Positions 32,923 to 41,111 of a DNA stretch of 64,000 bases are shown piece after piece. The DNA comes from JAILZP01 sp037444185 (GTDB lineage Bacteria > Bacillota > Desulfotomaculia > Desulfotomaculales > Desulfocucumaceae), in the NCBI GenBank assembly GCA_037444185.1, contig JBBIMW010000003.1, positions 1 through 64,000 of the forward strand, read 5' to 3'. A program made the translations under genes and the position numbers. Position 1 is the first letter of the stretch. Each line of letters begins with the position of its first letter. Under the pieces are notes generated by a model. The model had not been told where the DNA came from. It ran no database searches and saw only the letters and a list, made by a program, of their open reading frames with translations.

Positions 32923-34140
32923 TCATCTTTTTGACGGCGTCGCCCCGGGCGGCGCGGAAGTCTGCTGGGGGCCCCCGGGCCCACCGGCGGGATTTACGGG
33001 CTGCCCGTTCCTCAATGACGAAACGCCTGTGACGATTACCATCTCACCGCCGGCCAGCCCCTCGGTTATTTCCACCCTGCCGCCTTCGGCCACTCCGGTC
33101 TTCACCCCGCACTCAACGGCCTTTCCCTCCTGGACCAGATAAACAACCTTCTGGCCGCCGCGCTCCACCACGGCTTCCGCTGGCACCGCCAGGACCCCCT
33201 CGCGCTTCCTGGTTTCCATCCGGACCTCGGCAAACATTCCCGGCTTCAGCAATTTGTCCCCGTTGCCAACGGCCACCCAGACAGGGTAGGCTTTGGTCTT
33301 GGCGTCCGCGGCGGGGCCAATCCTGGCCACCTTGCCCTTGAATCCTTTTTGCGCCACCGCCGGGACGGCCACCTCCACTTCCTGGCCCTGTTTTAAAAAG
33401 TTTATCTCGTCCTCCAGAAGATTCAGGGCAACCTCCACGATGTCGATATTAACCACCACCATGGAGGCGGTGCCGCTGGTCACATATTCCCCGGCGACGG
33501 CATTTTTGCCGGCGATAATGCCTCCTATGGGGGACCGGACAAAGGAGTTCTCCAGATCCACCTCAATCTGCCGGACCGCAGCGCGGCTTTGCTCCACGGC
33601 GGCCCGGGAGGCGGCCAGGCCGGCCTCATTCATTTCAAAGTCCTTTTTCGCCGATTCAAAGGAGCTCATGGCGGCCTCGTAATCGGCCCGGGAGGCGGCC
33701 CCGCTGTCAAAAAGGGTCTTCCTGCGCTCCAGGCTGCGCCTGGCGTCATCCATCTGAATCCGGGTTTTCTCAAGCTGGATCCGGGTCCTTTCCAGGTTGG
33801 CCTCGCTTACGGCCAGGGCCGCCCTGGCGGCCTCCAGCCTGGCCTGTATGTCTGAGTTCTCCAGCTCCAGAAGCACAAACCCCGCCGCCACCGCCTGTCC
33901 CACCTCGCCGCTGATCCTGGCCACCTTGCCCGGGGCTTTGGGCGCCACCCGGACCTCCTCGGCGGGGGAAATTTTGCCGCTTAATGTCAATTTGCCGGTC
34001 AAATCCGTCTTTTCCACCCTGACCGCCGACACTGTCTGGGGCCTGACCTCCGCCTGCACCGGGGCGTCTTTCTTGCCGCAGCCCGCCGCTGCGGCCAGCA
34101 TTAAAAATACCATGGCGCCAATGGCTATTCTTTTCCGCAC
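32923..34140 (-). CDS. RND efflux adaptor (membrane fusion protein), lipoprotein
   Basis: A 405-residue HlyD-type periplasmic adaptor analogue. The N-terminus (VRKRIAIGAMVFLMLAAAAGC) is a lipoprotein signal, with Cys as the lipidated residue. Then come a barrel-sandwich/lipoyl half (VAPKAPGKVARISGEVGQAV), a long coiled-coil hairpin (residues 105-190, Ala/Glu/Arg-rich), the second lipoyl half and a beta-barrel. The C-terminal tail is rich in Gly and Pro. I place the start at GTG 34140 behind GAGGTGG; the frame upstream runs through a dispersed repeat and is not credible. Confidence 0.88.
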   Translation of the reverse strand: MRKRIAIGAMVFLMLAAAAGCGKKDAPVQAEVRPQTVSAVRVEKTDLTGKLTLSGKISPAEEVRVAPKAPGKVARISGEVGQAVAAGFVLLELENSDIQARLEAARAALAVSEANLERTRIQLEKTRIQMDDARRSLERRKTLFDSGAASRADYEAAMSSFESAKKDFEMNEAGLAASRAAVEQSRAAVRQIEVDLENSFVRSPIGGIIAGKNAVAGEYVTSGTASMVVVNIDIVEVALNLLEDEINFLKQGQEVEVAVPAVAQKGFKGKVARIGPAADAKTKAYPVWVAVGNGDKLLKPGMFAEVRMETRKREGVLAVPAEAVVERGGQKVVYLVQEGKAVECGVKTGVAEGGRVEITEGLAGGEMVIVTGVSSLRNGQPVNPAGGPGGPQQTSAPPGATPSKR

Positions 34141-34290
34141 AGTCCCGTCCCACCTCGCCGGTAAATATCCGAACAGCAAAACAGCTCTGGGGCATCCGGG
34201 AGAAGACATCACCCGGGCGATTCCGGCCCGCGGCCGAACGGTCTCCGGCATACCGCCCCTTTGACGCTTCTCCCCTTCGGTACAATACTT

Positions 34291-34338
34291 CAGACTCCTG
34301 TCTCCTGGATTCCAGCCGCCCCCGAGGGCGGTTTTTTT
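34291..34338 (+). repeat. Reverse copy of the GAATCCAGGAG repeat with hairpin and T-run
   Basis: ACTCCTGTCTCCTGGATTCC (34294-34313) runs into CCGCCC-CCGA-GGGCGG and seven Ts: a complete terminator on the plus strand, although no plus-strand gene lies upstream. This suggests that the dispersed element carries its own terminator-like hairpin. Confidence 0.65.
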
Positions 34339-34367
34339 AATTATATAAAACAAATGTCAAGATTTTT

Positions 34368-35890
34368 TTAAGAATGGAAAATCTCAGCAAATTTTTCAGC
34401 CCCCCCGGCCGCCGGCAAAAAGAAGGCGAACAGACTGCCCCCCCCTGTGTGGTTGCAGGCCGTTATCCGGCCGCCGTGGGCCAGCACAAACTCCCTGGCG
34501 ATGGCCAGGCCCAGCCCCACGCCCCCCGTCCCCCGGTCCCTGGACTGGTCGGCGCGGTAAAAGCGGTCAAATACAAAGGGCAGGTGTTCCGGATCTATTC
34601 CCGGCCCCTGGTCCGCCACCCAGACCACGGCCCCCGGCCGTCCCCCCGCNNNNNNNNNNNNNNNNNNNNNNNNNNNNNNNNNNNNNNNNNNNNNNNNNNN
34701 NNNNNNNNNNNNNNNNNNNNNNNNNNNNNNNNNNNNNNNNNNNNNNNNNNNNNNNNNNNNNNNNNNTCCTCCGGCAGTTCCGCCCCCATAATTCCAATGC
34801 TGACGATTCCCCCGGAGGGGGTGTGGCGCAGGGCGTTGCCCAAAATATTTATCACCACCTGGGCGAACCGGTCCGGGTCCACCTCCAGGCCGACGGGCTC
34901 CGAAGAGCCGGTGATTTGCAGACGTATACCCCTGGTTTCGGCCTCCACCTGAAAATTGTCCACTATTTTCTGAAGCTCCCGGGACAAATCCGTGGCGGCG
35001 AAGTTCAGAGGCAGCTTCCCAGCCTCGGCCAGGGTGAGCTGCCGGAGATCGTCCAGCAGGCGGTTGAGCCTGATCACTTGATCATGTATCGGCAGCACCG
35101 TTTCCACCGAGGCCGGCAGCACTCCCTGCTGAATTGACTCCAGTTGGCCCTGGATAACCGTCAGCGGGGTGCGCAGTTCATGGGCCACGTCGGCCACCAG
35201 GTTGCGGCGGGCCTGTTCGCTGCGCTGCAGCTCTTCACTCATTTCATTGAAGGCCCGGACCACCACGCCCACCTCATCCCCGGAAGTCACCGGCAGGCGC
35301 AGGCCGAAACGCCCCCGCCCCACCTGCCGGACGGCCCCGGCCAGGCTGTGCAGCGGCCTTGAAATTCGTCCGGCCAGCGCATAACTAATGACAAAGGCGA
35401 TGAGCAAACTGGCCAGCACGGAAATAACGAAGGAAGACACCAGGGAGGAGGATACCCGGGAGTGGATCCCCTCCAGTCCCATGGGATGGCCCTGGGGCAG
35501 CCATAATGTCCCCACCCGCTGATTGTTCAATGTCAGGGCCACCCCGGTCCACCGGCGGCCATCGCCCCTCTCCAGCCAGCGTTCCCGGGCGTCCCTGGGC
35601 CATGAGGCCACGGGACGGTCCATTTCATCCAGCAGCACCATGGGCCGCTTCGGGATCTTGGGCGGCAGGTACGGCAGTATGAATTCCTCGATCCCGTCCC
35701 AGCTCTGGCCGTTTTTTGCATAGTATGACAGGAAAACATTCTGCAGCTGATCGTTTATCTGTTTTTGCACGTATAATTCATAGCGCCCGAAAACCAGATT
35801 GGTGGCAAAAAAGGACATGGCCAGGTAAATCCCTGAGAAAACCAGAATAACAACGAGGAAACTGGCCAGCAGCTTGATCCTTAAAGTCAT
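34368..35890 (-). CDS. Sensor histidine kinase (interrupted by assembly gap)
   Basis: A two-component kinase. It has TM1 at residues 5-30, an extracytoplasmic sensor of about 125 residues, TM2 near residue 160, a HAMP domain (RISRPLHSLAGAVRQVGRG), the phosphoacceptor in VADVAHELRTPLT, and an ATPase domain with NILGNALRHTPSGG before the gap and DQGPGIDPEHLPFVFDRFYR, GVGLGLAIAREFVLAHGG after it. 117 Ns at 34650-34766 hide the rest, and the two sides are out of frame, so the gap size is wrong. Start ATG 35890 overlaps the regulator's stop. Confidence 0.9.
34650..34766. other. Assembly gap (117 N)
   Basis: Run of N within the histidine kinase gene. Frames on the two sides do not match. Confidence 0.95.
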
Positions 35891-36609
35891 TCCTTCACCG
35901 CCTGTATGCTTCCGGCGAATTTGTAGCCGACGCCGAAGACCGTCAAAACAAACCTGGGCTCCCCCGGCGAGTCGCCTATTTTTTTGCGCAAATTGCTGAC
36001 ATGGGTGTCAATGGACCGCTCACAGTTGACATAAGCATCTCCCATGGCTATTCTCATCAGTTGCAGCCTGCTGTACACGACTCCCGGCCGCTGGGCCAGG
36101 GTCTGCAGTATTTTGAACTCCGTGGCGGTCAAATAAAGCCGCACATCATCTTTCCAGGCCTCGAATTTCTCCGTGTCGATGATCAGCGGCCCCCGGCGGA
36201 TTATTTGACTGTCCGCCCTGGACCTTTCCACATCCCCGGCCTGGGGGCACCTCCTCATCACCGACCGGATCCGGGCGGCCAGCTCCCTCAGGCTGAAGGG
36301 CTTGGTGATGTAGTCGTCGGCGCCCTGATCCAGTCCCAGAACCTTGTCGCCTTCGTCCACCCGGGCCGTCAGCATGATAATGGGAATATCGCCGCCCTGG
36401 CGGCGGATCTGCCCGCAGACATCCAGTCCGCTCCTGCCGGGCAGCATCCAGTCCAAAAGCACCAGATCCGGCGGGTCGGTCCCCATTCTGGCCAAAGCCT
36501 CTTCTCCATCCGCAGCCCTGGCCACGGTGAACCCTTCCGACTCCAGAAAGTTGGCCACCACGTCCAGTATCCTCTGCTCATCGTCAACAATCAAAACATT
36601 CCGGGACAT
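35887..36609 (-). CDS. OmpR/PhoB-family response regulator
   Basis: A 240-residue DNA-binding regulator. Asp9-Asp10, phosphoacceptor Asp53 (LLDWMLPGRSG), Thr81 and Lys103 mark the receiver; the C-terminal winged helix has LTATEFKILQTLAQRPGVVYSR and SIDTHVSNLRKKIG, then VFGVGYKF. ATG 36609 follows GGAGGTTGGGAAGG. ATGA overlap with the kinase gene. It probably acts on the RND genes just downstream on the same strand; that is inferred from position. Confidence 0.93.
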   Translation of the reverse strand: MSRNVLIVDDEQRILDVVANFLESEGFTVARAADGEEALARMGTDPPDLVLLDWMLPGRSGLDVCGQIRRQGGDIPIIMLTARVDEGDKVLGLDQGADDYITKPFSLRELAARIRSVMRRCPQAGDVERSRADSQIIRRGPLIIDTEKFEAWKDDVRLYLTATEFKILQTLAQRPGVVYSRLQLMRIAMGDAYVNCERSIDTHVSNLRKKIGDSPGEPRFVLTVFGVGYKFAGSIQAVKE

Positions 36610-36660
36610 CCTTCCCAACCTCCGGCGGCACTCCTGTGCAAAGGCCTGTTCAACTGGCCA

Positions 36661-36689
36661 TATATACAATTGTACCAGAACAATGTCAA
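36661..36689 (-). promoter_or_regulatory. Sigma-A promoter of the two-component genes
   Basis: TTGACA (36689-36684), 17-base spacer, TATATA (36666-36661). Confidence 0.75.
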
Positions 36690-36749
36690 GAAATTATCAA
36701 GAATCGCCACATCGCCACCATCGGGCCGGGGATTCACCCCGCGGGCGAA

Positions 36750-36786
36750 TGGAATCCGGAATCCCGGAGCCAGAATCCAGAATAAA
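36750..36786. repeat. Diverged copy of the GAATCCAGGAG repeat
   Basis: TGGAATCCGGAATCCCGGAG followed by CCAGAATCCAGAATAAA, preceded by GCGGGCGAA like the other copies. Confidence 0.6.
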
Positions 36787-36794
36787 GGGACCCG

Positions 36795-36821
36795 TGGTAC
36801 ATTTCATTCATGTGGCGGTAC
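36795..36821. promoter_or_regulatory. Two direct GGTACATTT half-sites
   Basis: GGTACATTT occurs at 36796 and 36817, 21 bases (two helical turns) apart, upstream of the full palindrome at 36875. Possible weaker contacts for the same activator. Confidence 0.35.
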
Positions 36822-36874
36822 ATTTTTAAAAAGATGCTTTATGGCTTCAAAATGCGATATATACACCCATAAAG

Positions 36875-36892
36875 TGGTACAACTCCTTACCA
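36875..36892. promoter_or_regulatory. Activator site YGGTA-N8-TACCR (AOR operon)
   Basis: TGGTAC-AACTCC-TTACCA, centred about 60 bases upstream of the -24 element. One of five such sites before three sigma-54 promoters. Confidence 0.6.
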
Positions 36893-36942
36893 GGCCGGCA
36901 AATCCCCTTTGACCGGCATACGGTGTTAATCCGCCTCCGCGG

Positions 36943-36958
36943 TGGAACTTTATTTGCT
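36943..36958 (+). promoter_or_regulatory. Sigma-54 promoter of the AOR operon
   Basis: TGGAACTTTATTTGCT: GG and GC exactly ten bases apart, with TTGCT as the -12 box. It departs from the consensus TGGCACRNNNNTTGCW at two positions. Start of the first gene is about 110 bases downstream. Confidence 0.75.
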
Positions 36959-37066
36959 AGTCCAGATACCGGTTGCTTTGAATACATGCCTTAACAGCAT
37001 GGCGGCCGGAAATCCGCCGCCGGTAATGTCAAAATTTTTAAATAATATCAAGAGAGGTGATCCTGT

Positions 37067-37543
37067 TTGGCCTTAAAAAGTCTTGTGGTCAATGCCGGCA
37101 GGTGCACAGGCTGCCGCACCTGCGAAATGGCCTGCTCACTGTGGCATGAAGACAAGTGCAGCCCCAGGTTGTCCCGGGTCAGGGTGATAAAATGGGAAGC
37201 CCGGGGAATAAGCGTCCCGGCCGCCTGCGCCAACTGCACCACCCCCTACTGCATGCTGGTCTGCCCGGTGGGAGCGGTCTCGGTCCAGCCGGAAAACGGC
37301 GCCTTGATAATGGACGGCGGCAAGTGCATAGGCTGCCGGGCCTGCTCCACCACATGCCCCCTGGGCCAGGCCATTTTCCACCCCGAGAAGCGCATCGCCA
37401 TAAAGTGCGACCTCTGTGAAGGAGATCCCGCCTGCGCCAGATTCTGCCCCTCGGGGGCCCTTGACTACACCACCGTGGACCAGTCCCTGATGGCCAAGAG
37501 AAGGCAGTTCTACAAAAAAGTAATCGAGGGAGGTGATCGCTGA
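37067..37543 (+). CDS. Four-cluster ferredoxin subunit of the AOR complex
   Basis: A 158-residue polyferredoxin of the HycB/DmsB shape with four cysteine groups: CTGCRTCEMAC, CANCTTPYCMLVCP, CIGCRACSTTCP and CDLCEGDPACARFCP. It should wire electrons between the tungsten subunit and the flavin module. TTG start at 37067 after GAGGTGATCCTGT. Its stop overlaps the AOR start (TGATG). The FeS-AOR pairing matches AorA-AorB of the Aromatoleum enzyme. Confidence 0.9.
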   Translation: MALKSLVVNAGRCTGCRTCEMACSLWHEDKCSPRLSRVRVIKWEARGISVPAACANCTTPYCMLVCPVGAVSVQPENGALIMDGGKCIGCRACSTTCPLGQAIFHPEKRIAIKCDLCEGDPACARFCPSGALDYTTVDQSLMAKRRQFYKKVIEGGDR

Positions 37544-39498
37544 TGCATGGTTGGAGCGGCAAGAGACTGAGAGTTGACTTAAGCTCCGGAAAAATAACTG
37601 TGGAGGCCATAGACGCCAAATTCAGAAAGATGTGGCTGGGCGGCAGGGGATTTAATTCAGCCCTTCTATACAGCGAAGTGGGGCCCGAAACCGACCCCTT
37701 CGACGCCGAAAACCGCCTGATCTTCGGCGTGGGGCCGCTGACCGGCACCTTTTCCCCATCCAGCGGGCGCACCACCATCACCTCCAAGTCCCCCCTGCAG
37801 TATCCCAGCGGCTTCGGTGACGCCAACATGGGAGGGCACTGGGGGCCCGAACTGAAATATGCCGGCTACGACCAGCTGGTTATACAGGGAAAATCCCCAA
37901 AGCCGGTATATCTGTGGATTGACGATGACCGGGCGGAGATCCGGGACGCCGGCCATATATGGGGAAAAACACTGTCTGAGACCGACGCTATAATAAAGGA
38001 GGACCTTAAAGATCCGGACATCCACATCGCCGCCATCGGGCCGGCCGGCGAAAAACTGGTCCGTTTCGCCTGCGTGCTAAACGATGTTACCAGGGCCGCC
38101 GGCCGCACCGGAATGGGGGCGGTGATGGGGTCCAAAAAGCTGAAGGCCGTGGCCGTGCGCGGCACCAGGCCGGTAACCGCCGCCCGGCCCCGGGAGTTTT
38201 ACGAGGTATGCTCCCGGGTGCGGGAAAAACTGAAAAGCGACATTATGGCCCAGATGCTATACGACCAAGGCACCTGGCTCCTTACCATGCCGGCCAATTA
38301 TGAGCATGGATGGTTCTGCTGGCGCAACTTCCAGTCCGGCTTCCACCCCGAGGCCGACAAGCTGAGGGGAGAAAGGCACCGGGACCACTACCTGGCCCAC
38401 CGGGAGGGGTGCTTCGCCTGCTCCATTTCCTGCGGGCGGTTCAGCAAGATAACCGGGGGGAAATACGCCGGAGAAAAAACCGGCGGCCCCGAATATGAAA
38501 CCCTTACCGCCGTCGGCCCCAGGATCGGGATACTGGACATAGAGGCGGTGATCCACAACTCCCGGCTGGTGAACGAATACGGAATTGATTCCTGCTCCCT
38601 GGGCGGAGCCATAGGGTGGGCCATGGAGTGCTGGGAAAAAGGCCTTCTGACCTCCCAGGACACCGGAGGGCTGCCCCTGGAGTGGGGGGACCAGGAAGCG
38701 GTGGACCAATTAATCAAAATGATAGTATACCGGCAGGGCTTCGGCGACATATTGGCCGAGGGCACCTGCCGGGCGGCCCTGCACTTCAACCGCGGCTTTG
38801 AGTACACCATGACCGTCAAGGGCAACGATATGTCCCAGGACGACCCCCGGGGGCTGGGATTCGCCTTCGGCATAGGCTTCGGGACCGGCCGCCGGGGCGC
38901 GGACCACCTGCAGGGCCTGCCCTGCCTTGAGCTGACCGGCCAGTTCTATCCCGGGCTGGTGGAAAACATACTGGGCGCCGCCGAGGCCGAAAGCCGGCTT
39001 TCTCCGGTAAAGAAGCCGGAGATGCAAAAGTACCAGGAGGAAGTCAAGGCCGTGGGGGACAGTCTGACCATGTGCACATTCGCCCATTCCTGGTCCTTTG
39101 CGGTACTTCCCGGTGATATGGCCGAACTGCTCTCAGCCTGCACCGGCGTAGACTACACGGTGGAAGACCTGCTGAAGACAGGAGGCCGCATAGTCACCCT
39201 GGAGAGGGCCTACTGGAACCGGCTGCTGGTGGGCCGGCTGGAGGACACAGTGCCGGAGCGGTTCACCGGCGAGCCCATGCCGGTGGGGCCGAACAAGGGG
39301 ACGGTGTTCCCCTTTGAAGAGCTGCGGCCCCTTTATTATAAAGTGCGCGGATGGGACGAGGAAACCGGCTTCCCGCTGGATGAGGTCCTGATGGAATACG
39401 GACTGGAGGAACTGGCGGAGGAGCTGGCGCCCTACCGCCGGGCCTATCTGGAAAAGAAAAACCAGAATACAGAAGTCAGGAGTCAGATTACAGAATAG
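37543..39498 (+). CDS. aor: Tungsten-containing aldehyde:ferredoxin oxidoreductase
   Basis: A 651-residue AOR-family enzyme that oxidises aldehydes to acids, or reduces acids, using a bis-tungstopterin and one [4Fe-4S]. Residues 1-210 form the pterin-binding domain (FGVGPLTGTFSPSSGRT, MGGHWGPELKYAGYD); cluster ligands are in CFACSISCGRF near residue 290, with a later Cys. GRTGMGAVMGSKKLKAVAV is the family hallmark. The last 13 residues (KNQNTEVRSQITE) are encoded by a dispersed repeat and are probably a recent tail. Substrate unknown. Confidence 0.93.
   Translation: MHGWSGKRLRVDLSSGKITVEAIDAKFRKMWLGGRGFNSALLYSEVGPETDPFDAENRLIFGVGPLTGTFSPSSGRTTITSKSPLQYPSGFGDANMGGHWGPELKYAGYDQLVIQGKSPKPVYLWIDDDRAEIRDAGHIWGKTLSETDAIIKEDLKDPDIHIAAIGPAGEKLVRFACVLNDVTRAAGRTGMGAVMGSKKLKAVAVRGTRPVTAARPREFYEVCSRVREKLKSDIMAQMLYDQGTWLLTMPANYEHGWFCWRNFQSGFHPEADKLRGERHRDHYLAHREGCFACSISCGRFSKITGGKYAGEKTGGPEYETLTAVGPRIGILDIEAVIHNSRLVNEYGIDSCSLGGAIGWAMECWEKGLLTSQDTGGLPLEWGDQEAVDQLIKMIVYRQGFGDILAEGTCRAALHFNRGFEYTMTVKGNDMSQDDPRGLGFAFGIGFGTGRRGADHLQGLPCLELTGQFYPGLVENILGAAEAESRLSPVKKPEMQKYQEEVKAVGDSLTMCTFAHSWSFAVLPGDMAELLSACTGVDYTVEDLLKTGGRIVTLERAYWNRLLVGRLEDTVPERFTGEPMPVGPNKGTVFPFEELRPLYYKVRGWDEETGFPLDEVLMEYGLEELAEELAPYRRAYLEKKNQNTEVRSQITE
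39462..39498. repeat. GAATCCAGGAG-family repeat inside the AOR 3' end
   Basis: CCAGAATACAGAAGTCAGG followed by AGTCAGATTACAGAATAG supplies the final codons and stop of the AOR gene. Confidence 0.6.
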
Positions 39499-39595
39499 CA
39501 GCAGACTGTTTTTTAAACGACCCTCAAGCGGTATGTATAAGGGGAAATTGCCTTACTGCGGAGATTTTCGCAAAAACAAAGAGGGTGGGTCGGAT

Positions 39596-39895
39596 TTGAG
39601 GATTACGCTTCGTTATTACGGGTCCATCAGTTCACTGACCAAAAAAATCAGTGAACACATAACCATTCCGGACAGTTTTACACTGCAGGATCTCATTGAT
39701 CACCTTACGGCCCGCTATGGTCATAAGTTCAAGGATCTCTGCTTTATCAGGCCTCTTTACAGCGATCGGCCGTACTGCAACGCCAACCTGAACAGCCGGG
39801 ACATAAACGATAAAAAATCTTACCCCGGAGGCCTCAATACCGCCCTTAAAAGCGGGGACACAGTTTCCTTCGGGGTAATCAGCGGGGCGGCCTGA
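39596..39895 (+). CDS. MoaD/ThiS-like small protein
   Basis: A 99-residue beta-grasp protein (LRITLRYYGSISSLTKKIS, FTLQDLIDHLTARYG, ALKSGDTVSFGVISGAA). MoaD-like genes beside AOR are thought to supply sulfur for pterin maturation. Here the C-terminus is Gly-Ala-Ala instead of the usual Gly-Gly that is adenylated. TTG at 39596 follows GAGGGTGGGTCGGAT; the longer frame from 39533 has no site and includes no MoaD-like sequence. The next gene is an E1-like activator and overlaps by one base (TGATG). Confidence 0.75.
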   Translation: MRITLRYYGSISSLTKKISEHITIPDSFTLQDLIDHLTARYGHKFKDLCFIRPLYSDRPYCNANLNSRDINDKKSYPGGLNTALKSGDTVSFGVISGAA

Positions 39896-40644
39896 TGAAC
39901 GGACCAGCAAAAACAATCTCCACTGCCATGTGGCAGAGGCAGCTGGGCATTCCCGGCTTCGGGCCGGAGGCCCAGCAGGCCTTGGCCGGCGCCCATGCGC
40001 TGATACTGGGGATGGGCGGGGTGGGCTGCCCCGCCGCCCTCTATCTGGCCGCGGCGGGTTTGGGCGCCATGACCCTGGTGGACGGCGACCTGGTTGAAGC
40101 CAGCAACCTTAACCGGCAAATACTGTACGGCGGCGCCGATGTGGGAAGACCCAAGGTGGAAGCGGCGGCGGAAGCCCTGAAAAGAATAAATACCGCAATA
40201 GAACTTGAAACTCATCATTTTTACACCGGAGACACCGAGACAGAAAGGCTGGTGGCCCGGGCCGGGATAGTGGTGGACTGCTTTGACGGAAACCGCCACC
40301 GGCTGTCTGTCAACAGGGCCTGTATAAAACACGGCAAGGCGGCGGCGCACTCCTACGTCCAGAATTTCAGCGGTTACGTCATATTCAGCCCCGGGGGCGG
40401 GGGATGCCTCGGCTGCCTGGTGGACGAAAGTTTTCCGGAGCAAGGGGATAACCCGGTGATGGGAGTGGCCCCGGGCCAAGCCGGGGTTATTGCGGCCGCC
40501 CTGGTCATCAGCCACTTGACCGGCATCGGCGGAATCTCCCAAAGCCGGCAGATATTTTTTGACCTGGCCTTCATGGAGTGGAACAACCGGCCCATTGCCC
40601 GGGAACCCCTCTGTCCGGCCTGTGGAAGGGGTGAACTGCCATAA
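39895..40644 (+). CDS. ThiF/MoeB/HesA-type adenylating enzyme
   Basis: A 249-residue E1-like ATP-dependent activator. It has the nucleotide loop LGMGGVGCPAALYLAAAGLG, VDGDLVEASNLNRQILY, DVGRPKVEAAAE and CFDGN, and two zinc pairs, CLGC and CPAC. It should adenylate the C-terminus of the MoaD-like partner just upstream, within tungsten cofactor maturation for the AOR. The N-terminal WQRQLGIPGFGPEAQQAL is typical of HesA/MoeB. Confidence 0.9.
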   Translation: MNGPAKTISTAMWQRQLGIPGFGPEAQQALAGAHALILGMGGVGCPAALYLAAAGLGAMTLVDGDLVEASNLNRQILYGGADVGRPKVEAAAEALKRINTAIELETHHFYTGDTETERLVARAGIVVDCFDGNRHRLSVNRACIKHGKAAAHSYVQNFSGYVIFSPGGGGCLGCLVDESFPEQGDNPVMGVAPGQAGVIAAALVISHLTGIGGISQSRQIFFDLAFMEWNNRPIAREPLCPACGRGELP

Positions 40645-40655
40645 AGGAAGAGTAT

Positions 40656-41111
40656 TTGAATATAATAAACCGGCACACTTCGCCAAACGGCCGGGTATTA
40701 TCCATTCTGGAGGAATTCCAGCGGAAATACAGGCACCTGCCCGAGGAAGCGCTGCGGGCGGCGGCCGGGGAACTGGGCCTGCCCCTTGGCCAGCTGTTCG
40801 GGGTGGCCACTTTTTATACATCCTTCAGCCTGCGGCCCAGGGGAGACCGTACCATCGGCGTCTGCCACGGTACGGTCTGCCATGTCAAGGGGGCGGGCCG
40901 CGTTGCGGCCGAGCTTGAAAAAGCACTGGGTGTAGCCGTGGGAGGCACCACCGCCGACGGGCGATACACCCTGGAATCGGTAAAGTGCCTGGGCTGCTGC
41001 AGCCTTGCCCCGGTGGCCAGCATAGACGGGGAGGTCCAGGCCCGGATCAGTCCCGAGGCGGTGGTAAAACTGCTTCAGCCGGCCGCCCCGGGGGGTGAAT
41101 CCGGTGAGTGA
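40656..41111 (+). CDS. NuoE-like [2Fe-2S] subunit
   Basis: A 151-residue thioredoxin-fold ferredoxin of the 24-kDa NADH dehydrogenase type. The four ligands are in CHGTVC and CLGCC, with GVATFYTSFSLRPRG before them. TTG start at 40656 after AAGGAAGAG. In soluble complexes such as HydABC, NuoE and NuoF form the NAD(H) module. It overlaps the NuoF gene. Confidence 0.92.
   Translation: MNIINRHTSPNGRVLSILEEFQRKYRHLPEEALRAAAGELGLPLGQLFGVATFYTSFSLRPRGDRTIGVCHGTVCHVKGAGRVAAELEKALGVAVGGTTADGRYTLESVKCLGCCSLAPVASIDGEVQARISPEAVVKLLQPAAPGGESGE

Noticed and set aside
34352..34378. TTGACA and TATAAT on the minus strand downstream of the kinase gene
   Set aside because: The boxes are only nine bases apart, too close for a sigma-A promoter.
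34595..34650. Apparent truncation of the histidine kinase after the ATPase N-box
   Set aside because: The missing part resumes in another frame after 117 N, so it is an assembly gap.
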